The notes beneath the pieces are model-generated. The model saw nothing but the letters and a program-made list of their open reading frames with translations. It was not told the origin of the DNA and did not search any database. A program made the translations under genes and the position numbers. A DNA stretch of 32,906 nt from an uncultured Verrucomicrobiota bacterium (GTDB lineage Bacteria > Verrucomicrobiota > Kiritimatiellia > RFP12 > UBA3636): NCBI GenBank assembly GCA_949295265.1, contig CASFKR010000031.1:1-32906 (forward strand), read 5' to 3'. Of the stretch, positions 16,062 through 24,539 are shown one piece after another; position 1 is the first letter of the stretch; the number at the start of each line of letters is the position of its first letter.

Positions 16062-16985
16062 TTAATTGACGCAGATGACCATGGGGCCCGCCTCGTAGGG
16101 CGATTTGTAATTGATGAGCCAGTGGCGGGCGTGGTTGTTGAGAATGCCGAGGGTCATGGGACCCGGGTATGTGGCATTGGACAAATCGGAATCGGTTAAT
16201 GCGGTCGTGTAAGCTTCCCAGTCTTCGCCGTCCAGCCGGCGCGAGACGTAGATAAAGGCGCGGGAGCTGGTACTGGGCGTCCGGAAGGTCTTGCTCCCGA
16301 TGGAAAGCGGCGCCTGATCCGGGAAATACAATTCCGCACCGGTGGTCAGACCAAAGCTGCCTCCGTCGATGCTGATGGCTTGACGCGGGAAGGTGATTTT
16401 CGAAATCTGGGCGTTCTGAAAAGCCTGCTGCCCGATGTTTGCCAATTCGGTGTTGAACAGTTCCAGTTCTCCGGAAATGGGGGAATGCTGGAAGGCGTAC
16501 GCTCCGATGGTGGTAACAGCGCGGGGCAGGAAGGGCGTTACGCTGCGCAGTCCGCGGCAATAGCGAAAGGCGCTACTGCCGATGGACTTCAGATTTTTCG
16601 AAAGCACCACATTGGTCAGGCTGCATCCTTGAAAGGCGCTGGACTCAATCGTTGTGATGCAATCCGGCATGATGATCGACGTCAGGTTTGTCCCGGCACT
16701 GCTAAATGCGCTTTGCCGGATGGTGGTAATGTTCAGCCCCAGATCCTCCTGAACGGTGGACAGGTCCAATTCTCCATATCCGGCGAGATAAGCTTTGGCG
16801 CTTGAGTTGTTGTAGCCGAGCCGATACGTGCCGGCGGACGCATCGAGAACACTGACGCGGAGGCGGAAATTGCCGTCTGTAATGGCAAAGCCATTGGAAA
16901 TTTTCTCTTCTTCACGCACCCAGGCTGCCGATGCAAGGAGAGCGGACGCAAGGAAAAGAACCAGGAACGTAAAACAATGTTTCAT
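16062..16985 (-). CDS. Secreted BspA-type leucine-rich-repeat protein
   Basis: The 307-residue protein begins with a clear signal peptide (MKHCFTFLVLFLASALLASA, cleavage near 20). Residues of about 85-230 carry LRR_5/BspA-type repeats of about 23 residues, recognisable by I.....F..C..L..V.....L..IG..AF units such as TTIESSAFQGCSLTNVVLSKNL and KSIGSSAFRYCRGLRSV. BspA-type repeats mediate surface adhesion in some host-associated bacteria and are common in PVC and gut genomes. The C-terminal 70 residues are not recognised, and no sortase or PEP-CTERM motif is seen. The ATG at 16985 is taken because the signal peptide begins there. There is no Shine-Dalgarno. The leader contains long poly-T tracts. 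Confidence 0.82.
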   Translation of the reverse strand: MKHCFTFLVLFLASALLASAAWVREEEKISNGFAITDGNFRLRVSVLDASAGTYRLGYNNSSAKAYLAGYGELDLSTVQEDLGLNITTIRQSAFSSAGTNLTSIIMPDCITTIESSAFQGCSLTNVVLSKNLKSIGSSAFRYCRGLRSVTPFLPRAVTTIGAYAFQHSPISGELELFNTELANIGQQAFQNAQISKITFPRQAISIDGGSFGLTTGAELYFPDQAPLSIGSKTFRTPSTSSRAFIYVSRRLDGEDWEAYTTALTDSDLSNATYPGPMTLGILNNHARHWLINYKSPYEAGPMVICVN

Positions 16986-17025
16986 AACGATAACAGGAAG
17001 TGGGCACGTTCGAACCGTCGGAGGC

Positions 17026-17183
17026 AAAAAAAAAAAAAACGCCCGCAGTAAAGCCCCGTGCCGGATTGTGACGATTTCGGGGAAAAAAAAAGGTGCCATG
17101 TTCCGCATCTATTTCCGCCTTTATCAGTAGCACGAATGACGCAGACAGGTCAATCAACATTTCCTTCTCTGTAAAAAAAAAAA
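17026..17183. repeat. Three long poly-A/T tracts upstream of the LRR gene
   Basis: Runs of 14 A (17026-17039), 9 A (17083-17091) and 11 A (17173-17183) lie within 160 nt of otherwise GC-rich sequence. On the LRR gene's strand they are poly-T. The first two fall in the predicted leader and the third lies upstream of the predicted -35. The remaining gap to 17468 shows no other gene. Confidence 0.85.
17124..17153 (-). promoter_or_regulatory. Possible promoter of the LRR gene
   Basis: On the minus strand TTGACC (17153-17148), 18 nt, TACTGA (17129-17124). The leader to the ATG would be about 130 nt and would contain two of the poly-T tracts. Confidence 0.35.
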
Positions 17184-17468
17184 CGTGTAAAAATCATGAA
17201 ATTACGCTCTGGAAGTGGCTTTCTGCGGGGCGTAATCGTCACCCCAAAACGGGGCATTCCGGCTTTGCGGCGGGCTGGCGGTACGGAAAAGGGCCTGAAA
17301 CGCTTTCGCGGGAGAACCGGACGGCGCCCGGCGATGGACAATGCGGGAGAGGAAGGGTAAACTGCGCGCATTCGGATGGGGTGTGCGGCGGGTTGCCGCA
17401 GCAGTCCGTCCGCCGAACCCGAACGGACGGGTCCGACAGGACCGAAACAGCAGGCGAAAGGCTGAACC

Positions 17469-18576
17469 ATGTGTGCAAAGACTTCTGCGGAGCGTTTTCC
17501 GGACTTTTGCTGCGGAATGGGCATTGGCGGCTGGCTCACCAATTACAAACGCTTCAATGTGCTGCCCGAGCAATGGAAACTGCCGCTGACCATCGGCGAT
17601 TTCGAACACTTCGAGCGGTACATTACGGAAGCGGATGTGGAGCGCATCGCCTCCTTTGGGATGGACCATATCCGGCTCGGATTCGACCAGATTGTGGTCG
17701 AGGAAAGTCCGTACCGATATCGGGAGTCCGTTTTCTGTCTGATTGAAACCTTCGTGAAGGCCTGCGAAAAGCGCGGTCTGAATGTGGTGCTCAATCTGCA
17801 CAAAGCCATCGGCAATTCTGCGACATTGCGGAACCGGTGTCGCTCATGGACGATGCGGAGTTGCGAAAGCGCTTTGTCGCGTTGTGGGTGGCATTCGAGC
17901 GGCGGTTCGAGGCGTATCCGGGCGTAGCCTTTGAGCTGATGAATGAAGTGCGGAATGTGGACCCGGAGCTGTGGAATACGCTTGCGGAAGAAACCATCCG
18001 GGCCATCCGGCAACGGAATCCGGCGCGCAAAATCATTGTCGGCGGCATTTCGTGGAATGCGCCCGGCGCGCTGAAAAAGCTGCGGCTGTTTGAGGACGGA
18101 AACGTCATATACACGTTCCACTTCTATTCGCCGTTTGAGTTCACGCATCAGCGCGGCGTTCTTCAGGCTGCACCCCTGTTCTACAACCGGGAAATGGAAT
18201 ATCCCGGGGACATCGTCAAATACCGGCAGTACCGGGAGACGATCGGCGTGCCGCCGGGCGACTGTGCGGAACTGGCGCGGATGGACCGGGCGTATTTGCG
18301 CCGGGAGCTGGCACCGCGTTTGCCTTCGCTCAAACGCATCCCGACCGCATTCTCTGGTGCGGTGAGTTCGGGACGATCCGCCACTGCAAGCTGGTCTGGC
18401 GGGAAAACTGGATGAACGACGTCATTTTCCTGCTGAAGGAGCACGGCATTCCGTACTGCTCGTGGAACTGTCTGAGTACGCCGAACGACGGCAACCGGTT
18501 CAGCCTCGTGGACGATGACGGCAGGGAAATTCTCAGCCCGCGGCTCCTGCGTATCCTCCAGGGCCACGTGGAGTGA
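17469..18576 (+). pseudogene. GH5-like glycoside hydrolase with two frameshifts
   Basis: Three successive frames together encode one glycoside hydrolase family 5-type protein of about 368 residues. Frame one starts MCAKTSAERFPDFCCGMGIGGWL and runs to NLHKAIGNS. Frame two resumes near 17819 with CDIAEPVSLMDDAELRKRF and contains the acid/base motif FELMNEV. Frame three resumes near 18316 and contains the nucleophile motif WCGEFGT, ending at TGA 18574-18576. Each shift is equivalent to loss of one base. Both catalytic Glu residues survive but are in different frames. It may be a recent pseudogene or may contain sequencing errors. No clear promoter was found upstream. Confidence 0.8.
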
Positions 18577-18609
18577 CCCCTGTCGCGCTTGCTCGCGCGC
18601 GCACTGCGC

Positions 18610-18754
18610 TTGCGCGGGCAGAGGGGCTTGTGATAGCATTTTCCTTCCTTTCCGCCCGGTCTTGGCGTCCGGACGGATTTTGGGAGCGCGGAGCGAGGGC
18701 TCCGCACCCTCCTCGATTACTCATTAACCCAACCAAAACGCCAGACTTATCCAG
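18610..18754 (+). promoter_or_regulatory. rpsA promoter and leader with stem-loop
   Basis: TTGCGC (18610-18615) is followed after 16 nt by GATAGC, inside TGTGATAGCAT. A leader of over 100 nt follows. It holds a perfect 7-bp hairpin, GCGGAGC GAGG GCTCCGC (18688-18705). No Shine-Dalgarno precedes the rpsA ATG. Confidence 0.4.
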
Positions 18755-20527
18755 ATGCTCAAAAAAGAGACCAAGAATACGGAGCAGCACAAGGAGTTCG
18801 CTTCTTTGCTGAACGACACCACCGCGCAAACCATTGAGAACCGCATCGTCAAGGGTATGGTTCTCGAGGTTCGTCCCACCGAAGTTCTCGTGGACATTGG
18901 CGCCAAGGGTGAAGGCACGCTCTCTGCCAACGAATTCGCCGACATCACGGCCGTCAAGCCCGGTGATGAAGTCGATGTGCTCGTGTTGCAGAGCGAAGCG
19001 GACGACGGTATGCCCAGCATTTCCAAGCGGGCTGCCGACGAAAAGATCAAGTGGGAAGCCGTATTCCGGCGCTACCAGGAAGGCTCCATCGTCAAGGGTA
19101 CCGTCACCAAGAAGGTGCGCGGCGGTCTGACCATCAATGTCGACGGTGTCGAAGCTTTCCTCCCGGGCTCGCAGATCGACGTCAATCCGGTTCACAATCC
19201 GGACGACTATGTCGGCAAAGAGTTCGATTTCAAGCTCATCAAGCTGGTTCCGGAGCGCCACAACATCATCCTTTCCCGCCGCGAATACCTCGAAGAGCAG
19301 CTGGCTGAAAAGCGTCATCAGCTCCTCGAGACGCTCCAGCCCGGCGAGCGCCGCATGGGCCGCGTCAAGAACATCACCGATTTCGGCGTCTTCGTCGATC
19401 TCGACGGCATCGATGGCCTGCTCCACATCACGGACCTTTCCTGGGGCCGCGTGAAGCATCCGTCCGACGTGGTTCAGCCCGATCAGGAACTCGAGGTCAT
19501 CATCCTCGATGTCGATCGCGAGCGTGAGCGCATTTCGCTGGGCCTCAAGCAGGCTCAGGCCAATCCGTGGGACACGATCGAGGCCAAGTACCCGGTCAAC
19601 GCCCGCCTCCGCGGCAAGGTCGTCAACCTCGTTCCGTACGGTGCCTTTGTCGAACTCGAGCCCGGCATCGAGGGTCTGGTCCACGTTTCGGAATTCTCCT
19701 GGACGCGCCACATCTCCCGTGCTTCGGACATGCTCAAGATTGGCGACGAGGTCGACGTGGTCGTCCTCTCCGTCAACAAGGAAGACCAGAAGATTGCGCT
19801 GGGCATCCGTCAGACGGAAGAGAATCCTTGGGATTCCGTGGCCGAGCGCTACCCGGTCGGCACCCGCGTCAAGGGCAAAATCCGCAACTTCACGTCGTAC
19901 GGTGCGTTCCTCCAGCTCGAGGATGGCATCGACGGCATGATCCACGTCTCCGATATGAGCTGGACCCGCAAGGTCGTCCATCCGACGGAGATGCTGCAGA
20001 AGGGGCAGGAGCTCGAGGCGGTCGTCCTCGAGGTCGATGCCGCCAACAAGCGCATTTCGCTGGGTCTCAAGCAGGCGCAGGAGGATCCGTGGGTCACGAT
20101 TTCCTCCCGTTACCAGGTCGGTCAGAAGATCAAGGGCAAGGTTTCCCGTCTCGCGTCTTTCGGCGCGTTTGTTGATCTCGGCAACGGCGTGGACGGTCTC
20201 GTTCACATCTCCCAGATCAGCGAAGATCACGTTGAGCGCGTCCGCGATGCGCTCAAGGTCGGTCAGGAAGTGGAAGCGCGCATCGTCCGCATCGAGCGTG
20301 AAGAGCGCCGCATCGGGCTCTCGCTGCGTCTCAACGACACGGATGACGCCAACTTCACGATGCCCGACGAGTACAAGGGTGCCGACGCGCTCAAGGCCGG
20401 TCAGAACATCGTCGGTCTTGCCTCCGCCTTCGATGAGGCTTTTGCCTCGGGCGGCGAGGAATGGAAGCCGGAAGCTGATGCCGCGGAAGCGGCCGGCGAG
20501 CAGGCTTCTGCCGAAGAGACCAAGTAA
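18755..20527 (+). CDS. rpsA: 30S ribosomal protein S1
   Basis: The 590-residue protein consists of six S1/OB-fold RNA-binding domains in tandem (each about 70-85 residues, from about residue 30 to 530) and an acidic Ala/Glu-rich tail. Repeats such as VKNITDFGVFVDLDGIDGLL, VVNLVPYGAFVELEPGIEGL, IRNFTSYGAFLQLEDGIDGM and VSRLASFGAFVDLGNGVDGL are diagnostic, with linkers like RISLGLKQAQ.NPW. S1 helps recruit mRNAs that lack strong Shine-Dalgarno sites, which fits this window, where many genes lack one. It appears monocistronic and ends at a strong terminator. The leader lacks a Shine-Dalgarno, as in E. coli rpsA, so autoregulation is possible. Confidence 0.97.
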   Translation: MLKKETKNTEQHKEFASLLNDTTAQTIENRIVKGMVLEVRPTEVLVDIGAKGEGTLSANEFADITAVKPGDEVDVLVLQSEADDGMPSISKRAADEKIKWEAVFRRYQEGSIVKGTVTKKVRGGLTINVDGVEAFLPGSQIDVNPVHNPDDYVGKEFDFKLIKLVPERHNIILSRREYLEEQLAEKRHQLLETLQPGERRMGRVKNITDFGVFVDLDGIDGLLHITDLSWGRVKHPSDVVQPDQELEVIILDVDRERERISLGLKQAQANPWDTIEAKYPVNARLRGKVVNLVPYGAFVELEPGIEGLVHVSEFSWTRHISRASDMLKIGDEVDVVVLSVNKEDQKIALGIRQTEENPWDSVAERYPVGTRVKGKIRNFTSYGAFLQLEDGIDGMIHVSDMSWTRKVVHPTEMLQKGQELEAVVLEVDAANKRISLGLKQAQEDPWVTISSRYQVGQKIKGKVSRLASFGAFVDLGNGVDGLVHISQISEDHVERVRDALKVGQEVEARIVRIEREERRIGLSLRLNDTDDANFTMPDEYKGADALKAGQNIVGLASAFDEAFASGGEEWKPEADAAEAAGEQASAEETK

Positions 20528-20552
20528 TCCGTCGCGGCCATGCCGCAGATGC

Positions 20553-20590
20553 AACGGGCGGGGGGCGACCCCCGCCCGTTTTCTTTTTCA
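20553..20590 (+). terminator. Terminator of rpsA
   Basis: Perfect 12-nt arms AACGGGCGGGGG and CCCCCGCCCGTT with a GCGA loop, followed by TTCTTTTT. Between here and 20777 no gene was seen. Confidence 0.9.
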
Positions 20591-20777
20591 CCGACTCCGC
20601 ACACGGGTATCGCGCGGCGGGAAACACGCCGCCCGCGTCCGTTCTCAGCTCGCGCCGGCTCTGCTTCGGCTGCCTGGCTGCGATGATTTGCACCATCGCC
20701 AAAGCCGTCAGACGGGGCTGCCGTTTTCCTTCCCGGCGCGGTGCAAAAATCCGGGAAAAATCAGGTGCGGTTTTCGC

Positions 20778-20806
20778 TTGACACGTTCGGGGCATTATGA
20801 AAGAAT
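20778..20806 (+). promoter_or_regulatory. Promoter of tRNA-Leu
   Basis: TTGACA (20778-20783), 17 nt, AAGAAT (20801-20806). The predicted start is about 10 nt before the tRNA. Confidence 0.6.
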
Positions 20807-20822
20807 TTCGCCACTTTCACGC

Positions 20823-20907
20823 GCATCCGTGGTGGAATGGCAGACACGCAAGTTTCAGGTACTTGTGCCCATCGGGCATGAAGGTTCGACTCCTTTCGGA
20901 TGCACCA
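20823..20907 (+). tRNA. tRNA-Leu (anticodon CAG)
   Basis: The 85-nt class II tRNA has acceptor GCATCCG/CGGATGC and anticodon stem CAAGT/ACTTG with loop TTCAGGT (anticodon CAG). It has a long variable arm (TGCCC ATC GGGCA), a T arm with GGTTCGACTCC, and an encoded CCA. It reads CUG. Confidence 0.96.
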
Positions 20908-20912
20908 ATTTC

Positions 20913-20949
20913 CGGCAGATGGTTTTCACCGTCTGCCGATTCTTTTTGT
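20913..20949 (+). terminator. Terminator of tRNA-Leu
   Basis: CGGCAGA/TCTGCCG with inner GGT/ACC pairing (20913-20938), followed by ATTCTTTTTG. Confidence 0.8.
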
Positions 20950-20987
20950 CCGGAGGGCGCGGCCGAAGACCCTGCGCCGTTGCGCGC

Positions 20988-21854
20988 CTACGCATCTTCG
21001 GAGGATGCGGACGCCTTGTTTTCGGGCGCTGCAGGTGCCGCCGTGTGCGCCGATGCGGCAGACGCCTGATGGCGCCGCCGCAGTTTGCGCAATTGCCAGC
21101 CGCGCCGGATGCGGGCAAAGAACGGATGCCGGAAGGGACCCTTGCCTGTCGGTTCCAGCGTATCCGGCATGTCGTAAACCACCGAGACGGCAAAACGGCC
21201 GAACCAGCAGTAGCGCCCGATATAGGACTTGCCGTCGGCATCCGTCAAATCGCAGTTGCCCGGACTCGTCTCCACGCAGCTGAGCGTGCGGAATCCGCAA
21301 CCGAATCCCTCGCCGAGCACCTTGGACAGCGCCTCTTTGAAGGTCCAGAGCACGGCGGCGTCTCCCAACGAATCATCCTTTTCCAGCATGCGGTCATTCG
21401 GGGAGATGAATTTGCGGCGCAACATCATCAGCCGCCAGGTGCGGTGCTCAATGTCGACGCCGATGCGCATCCTGCGCTGCGGACTGTACGCCACCAGCAC
21501 GTAGGGGCCGGAATGCGAAATCGAACACGCCATTTCCGCATACCGGAGCGTGTCCGGTTCGTAAATCACCAGATGGGGCGCACCCCGTTCATCTTTGCGC
21601 ACGGAGACGTCCTGCGCCCGGCGGATGATGCCATCGCGGAGCAGGAGCGACTTGAGGGCGATGCGCGAAGCCAGCCGTTCCCGCCGCGTTTTTTCGCTGT
21701 TGAGCGCCCGGTATTCGGTCAGTTCCGTTTCCGTGAGCCATTGCTCCGGCGTTTTGGGCGATTCCTCTTCAATCCCGGCAATCGGGAACAGGACCGCGCG
21801 AAACGCCTGTTCGCCGGACAAAATGGGCTGAAGCTGGGGAATCGGATTGCTCAT
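20988..21854 (-). CDS. 4'-phosphopantetheinyl transferase, Sfp type
   Basis: The 288-residue enzyme transfers phosphopantetheine from CoA to a serine of carrier proteins. The substrate and metal motifs are present: SISHSG at 112-117, IGVDIEHR at 131-138 (D134 and E136 bind Mg), and WTFKEALSKVLGEGF at 170-184 (catalytic and ligand Glu/Lys). The two-fold pseudo-dimeric layout and length fit the Sfp group, with a basic, Ala-rich tail beyond residue 245 that is extra. It may serve as the general AcpS of the cell or act on a secondary-metabolite carrier; no polyketide or peptide synthase is nearby. No Shine-Dalgarno is visible. Its promoter is at 21912-21940. Confidence 0.9.
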   Translation of the reverse strand: MSNPIPQLQPILSGEQAFRAVLFPIAGIEEESPKTPEQWLTETELTEYRALNSEKTRRERLASRIALKSLLLRDGIIRRAQDVSVRKDERGAPHLVIYEPDTLRYAEMACSISHSGPYVLVAYSPQRRMRIGVDIEHRTWRLMMLRRKFISPNDRMLEKDDSLGDAAVLWTFKEALSKVLGEGFGCGFRTLSCVETSPGNCDLTDADGKSYIGRYCWFGRFAVSVVYDMPDTLEPTGKGPFRHPFFARIRRGWQLRKLRRRHQASAASAHTAAPAAPENKASASSEDA

Positions 21855-21911
21855 GCAGCGGATGAACCGTTCGGGAAACCGCGCCGTTCAAGCGGGTTTC
21901 ATTACGCCAGC

Positions 21912-21940
21912 ATTGTATCCGAGGCCCCCCGGGAACGCAA
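21912..21940 (-). promoter_or_regulatory. Promoter of the phosphopantetheinyl transferase
   Basis: On the minus strand TTGCGT (21940-21935), 17 nt, TACAAT (21917-21912). The repeat element's flanking direct repeat begins 6 nt upstream of this -35. Confidence 0.65.
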
Positions 21941-21945
21941 ACCGT

Positions 21946-22268
21946 CCGCAAGCACAGGTTTATCCCGGATTTTCCGGGATAATTGATCCAGATTTCTTGA
22001 AAGATGGCTCCTGTAGCCTCTTTTCAAGACTAGATACTCGTAAATAGTCTGCCAATACTTTTTCACCCGATAGTTCAGAAAAATAACTTTGCCGTTGCTC
22101 CAATGGTTGCGCAGACTTCGTTCAGGCGGCCATGCCGCCTTCTAAAAAGTCCTTATTTGACACCTTGGTCGGAACGTTAGTGGAGACTTCAGAAGGGGGC
22201 TTCGCCCCTCCGTGTGGCTCACTTCCTCCGTGTGGCTCAATAATCCGGGATAAGCCCGCAAGCACAGG
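21946..22268. mobile_element. MITE-like non-coding element with TIRs and flanking direct repeats
   Basis: A 13-nt direct repeat CCGCAAGCACAGG occurs at 21946-21958 and 22256-22268. Just inside are perfect 12-nt inverted repeats, TTATCCCGGATT (21960-21971) and AATCCGGGATAA (22242-22253). The 294-nt interior is more AT-rich than its surroundings and has no gene. It contains several stem-loops: 21961-21981, 21995-22029, 22124-22140 and around 22195-22209. It also has a short tandem repeat. This is the layout of a small non-autonomous transposable element with a target duplication, though a 13-nt duplication is long. It lies between the PPTase promoter and an antiporter gene. Confidence 0.6.
22207..22239 (+). 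repeat. Two-copy tandem repeat inside the element
   Basis: CCTCCGTGTGGCTCA occurs at 22207-22221 and again at 22225-22239, a period of 18 nt. Only two copies are present. Confidence 0.85.
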
Positions 22269-22289
22269 CGTTGCGGACGGCGTGCGGGG

Positions 22290-23229
22290 TCAGCCGCGGG
22301 TCATCAGGAGCCAGGCCGTATAGACCCAGTAGGCGAGGAACAGGAGGACGCCATCGCTCCGGCGAAGCGTTCCGCGACAGGCCGGAATCAGGAAAAAGCA
22401 CATCACCACGGCCAGCACGGTGCCGTCGACGAGCGCACCCGGCGAGACCGGAATCGGGCAGGTGACGGCGGAAACCCCGAGGATGAAGAAGATGTTGAAG
22501 ATGTTGGAGCCGACCACGTTGCCGACGGCGATGTCATTTTCGCCATTCCGGCAGCGAGGTGCCGATGGCAACGATCGTGAGCGCAATGACGCGCGGCGAA
22601 ACGCCCATGGCTGTGGCGAGGTCCACCGCACCCATGACGGTGAGTCTGCCGCCGATGACGATGACGGCAAGACCGCCCGCAATCAGACCGATGAGCTGCC
22701 ACATCGAAAGGTTGGGATTGCCGAATGCGGAGTCACCTTCCTCCGGAGCGCCTTCCCGGAGGCTCCGGCGGATCTGATGCGCCGTGATGAGCACGAAGCA
22801 GACGAGCAGCAGCACGCCCGACCAGCGCGGCAGCGCAATCCCGGCCCAGGGCCACTTCGCCCAGCCGGCCGCCGCCGTCAGCGCCATCACCAGCACCGCG
22901 CCCAGCGTCGAAACGGGCGCATCGAATCGCCCCGCATTGCGCGCAACCGGGACGGGCTTGATGATGGCGCAAAGCCCCAGAATGAAGAGCAGGTTGAAGA
23001 GGTTCGAGCCGATGACGTTGCCGACCGCAATTTCATTGGCTTTCTGCAGGGAGGCCGTGAAACTCACCGCGAATTCCGGCATCGACGTGCCGAAAGCCAC
23101 GATGGTGAGGCCGACCAGAAGCGAAGGGACGCCCAGGCGGCGGGAGAGACGCGCGGCGCCGCTGACAAACCATTCCGCCCCGAAGACGAGGCAGACCAGA
23201 CCCAGGACGACCAGCAAAAAGGCTTTCAC
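22290..23229 (-). pseudogene. CaCA-family cation antiporter, copy 1, disrupted
   Basis: The reading frame from a GTG at 23229 encodes a YrbG-like sodium/calcium exchanger. It has a normal first alpha-repeat (GTSMPEFAVSFTASLQ...EIAVGNVIGSNLFNLLF) and enters the second at IVAIGTSLPE. It then runs into a stop. The expected remainder, GENDIAVGNVVGSNIFNIFFILGVSA to the C-terminus, is present in another frame from about 22546 down to 22290. About 10 residues (roughly 30 nt) between GTSLPE and GENDIAVGN are missing, and the loss shifts the frame. The second alpha-repeat forms half the ion pathway, so the product should be non-functional unless the break is an assembly error. Confidence 0.8.
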
Positions 23230-23334
23230 AGATGTTTCTGCAGTTTAGGAAGCCGCGCGGCAACGCGGGCGCGGCCATCGGGTTGGAGATGCGCCCGCTC
23301 CGTTATTCCGCCGTTCCGCAGAACGGAGACCCGG

Positions 23335-23369
23335 CAAGGAAAAGCCGCCGGCACGGCGGCCGGCGGCTT
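23335..23369 (-). terminator. Terminator of antiporter copy 2
   Basis: AGCCGCCGG and CCGGCGGCT (23343-23351, 23360-23368) pair perfectly. On the minus strand TTTTCC follows, just after the stop at 23398. Confidence 0.7.
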
Positions 23370-23397
23370 GGAAAACGAAGGGACGTTTTGCGGAACA

Positions 23398-24290
23398 TCA
23401 GTTCTTCGTCAGGAGCCAGGCGGTATACCCGGCATAGGCGAGAATCATGATGATGCCGCCGGGGCGGCGAAGCACACCCCGGAAGGAGGGAATGAAGAAG
23501 AGAAGGGTTGCGACGCACAGCACGACGCAGTCGGCCAGCGCACCCGGCGAGGCCGGAATCGGGCAGGTGACGGCGGAAACCCCGAGGATGAAGAAGATGT
23601 TGAAGATGTTGGAGCCGACCACGTTGCCGACGGCGATGTCATTTTCGCCATGCGCTCCGTGACGCCCACGGCCTTGGCGAGGTCGACGGCACCCGAGACG
23701 GTAAGTTTGCCGCCGATGACGATGACGGCGAGGCCGCCCGCAATCAGGCCGATGAGCCGCCACAGCGGGACGTTGTGGTTGCCGAAGGCGGATTCACCTT
23801 CTTCCTGCGTGCCTTCGCGCAGACTGCGCCGGATCTGGTAGCCGGTAATGAGGACGAAGAGAACGAGCAACAGAATGCCCGACCAGCGCGGCAGGGCAAT
23901 GGTCGCCCAGGGCCAGTTCGCGCAACCGGCCAGCGCCGTGAACGCCATCACGATGGCCGCCGCCAGAAGCGAAATCGGAACATCGAAACGTCCGGCGCTC
24001 CGGGAGATGGGAACGGGTTTGATGACGGCGCAGAGACCCAGGATGAAGAGCAGGTTGAAGATGTTCGAGCCGATGACGTTGCCGACGGCAATTTCATTGG
24101 CTTCCTGCAGGGACGCCGTGAAACTTACCGCAAACTCCGGCATCGATGTGCCGAAGGCTACGATGGTGAGGCCGACCAGGAGCGAGGGGACGCCCAGGCG
24201 GCGGGAGAGACGTGCGGAACCGCTGACAAACCATTCCGCACCGAAAACGAGACATGCGAGACCTAGAACGACAAGCAGGAGTGCTTTCAT
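23398..24290 (-). pseudogene. CaCA-family cation antiporter, copy 2, disrupted
   Basis: This is a close paralogue of the neighbouring gene, starting MKALLLVVLGLACLVFGAEW at an ATG at 24290 and keeping the first alpha-repeat. It breaks after GAVDLAKAVGVTER. The whole segment up to GENDIAVGN, about 25 residues by comparison with copy 1 and the family, is missing and the frame changes. The C-terminal part (GENDIAVGN... to AWLLTKN) is in another frame from about 23651 to 23398. The 3' side of the break falls at exactly the same base as in copy 1. The two may have arisen by tandem duplication. Confidence 0.8.
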
Positions 24291-24473
24291 TGCTGTTCTG
24301 TTGTTGTGGATTCTCCGCGAGCACGGAGAAACCGAGTTCAGATGAAGCCTCAGATGAGGCGCAATGAAAGTCTTGCCTGTTGCAACGGGAACCGGGATTT
24401 CGCGCTCCGAAATCCGTCCTGACGATTCGTCCGTCATGCGGGCCGCACGGGCTACTCCCTTTCGGTGCCGCGA

Positions 24474-24503
24474 ATCCTACCACACCTCCTCCGGTCCCTG
24501 CAA
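24474..24503 (-). promoter_or_regulatory. Promoter of antiporter copy 2
   Basis: On the minus strand TTGCAG (24503-24498), 18 nt, TAGGAT (24479-24474). The leader of about 175 nt contains a perfect hairpin, TCTCCG CGAGCA CGGAGA (24312-24329). Nothing else was recognised in 24291-24473. Confidence 0.5.
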
Positions 24504-24539
24504 CCCCCTCTCGCCGCGCATCCGTCGCAGGGGTTTCGG

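Noticed and set aside
17093-17746. Open frame overlapping the start of the GH5 gene
   Set aside because: Composition changes abruptly and its second half is the wrong frame of the glycosidase; no ribosome site.
18533-20554. 673-codon open frame opposite rpsA
   Set aside because: Antisense shadow of the S1 repeats; its apparent internal repetition mirrors the six S1 domains.
22207-22239. Possible CRISPR-like repeats
   Set aside because: Only two 15-nt copies with a 3-nt gap; no spacers and no cas genes.
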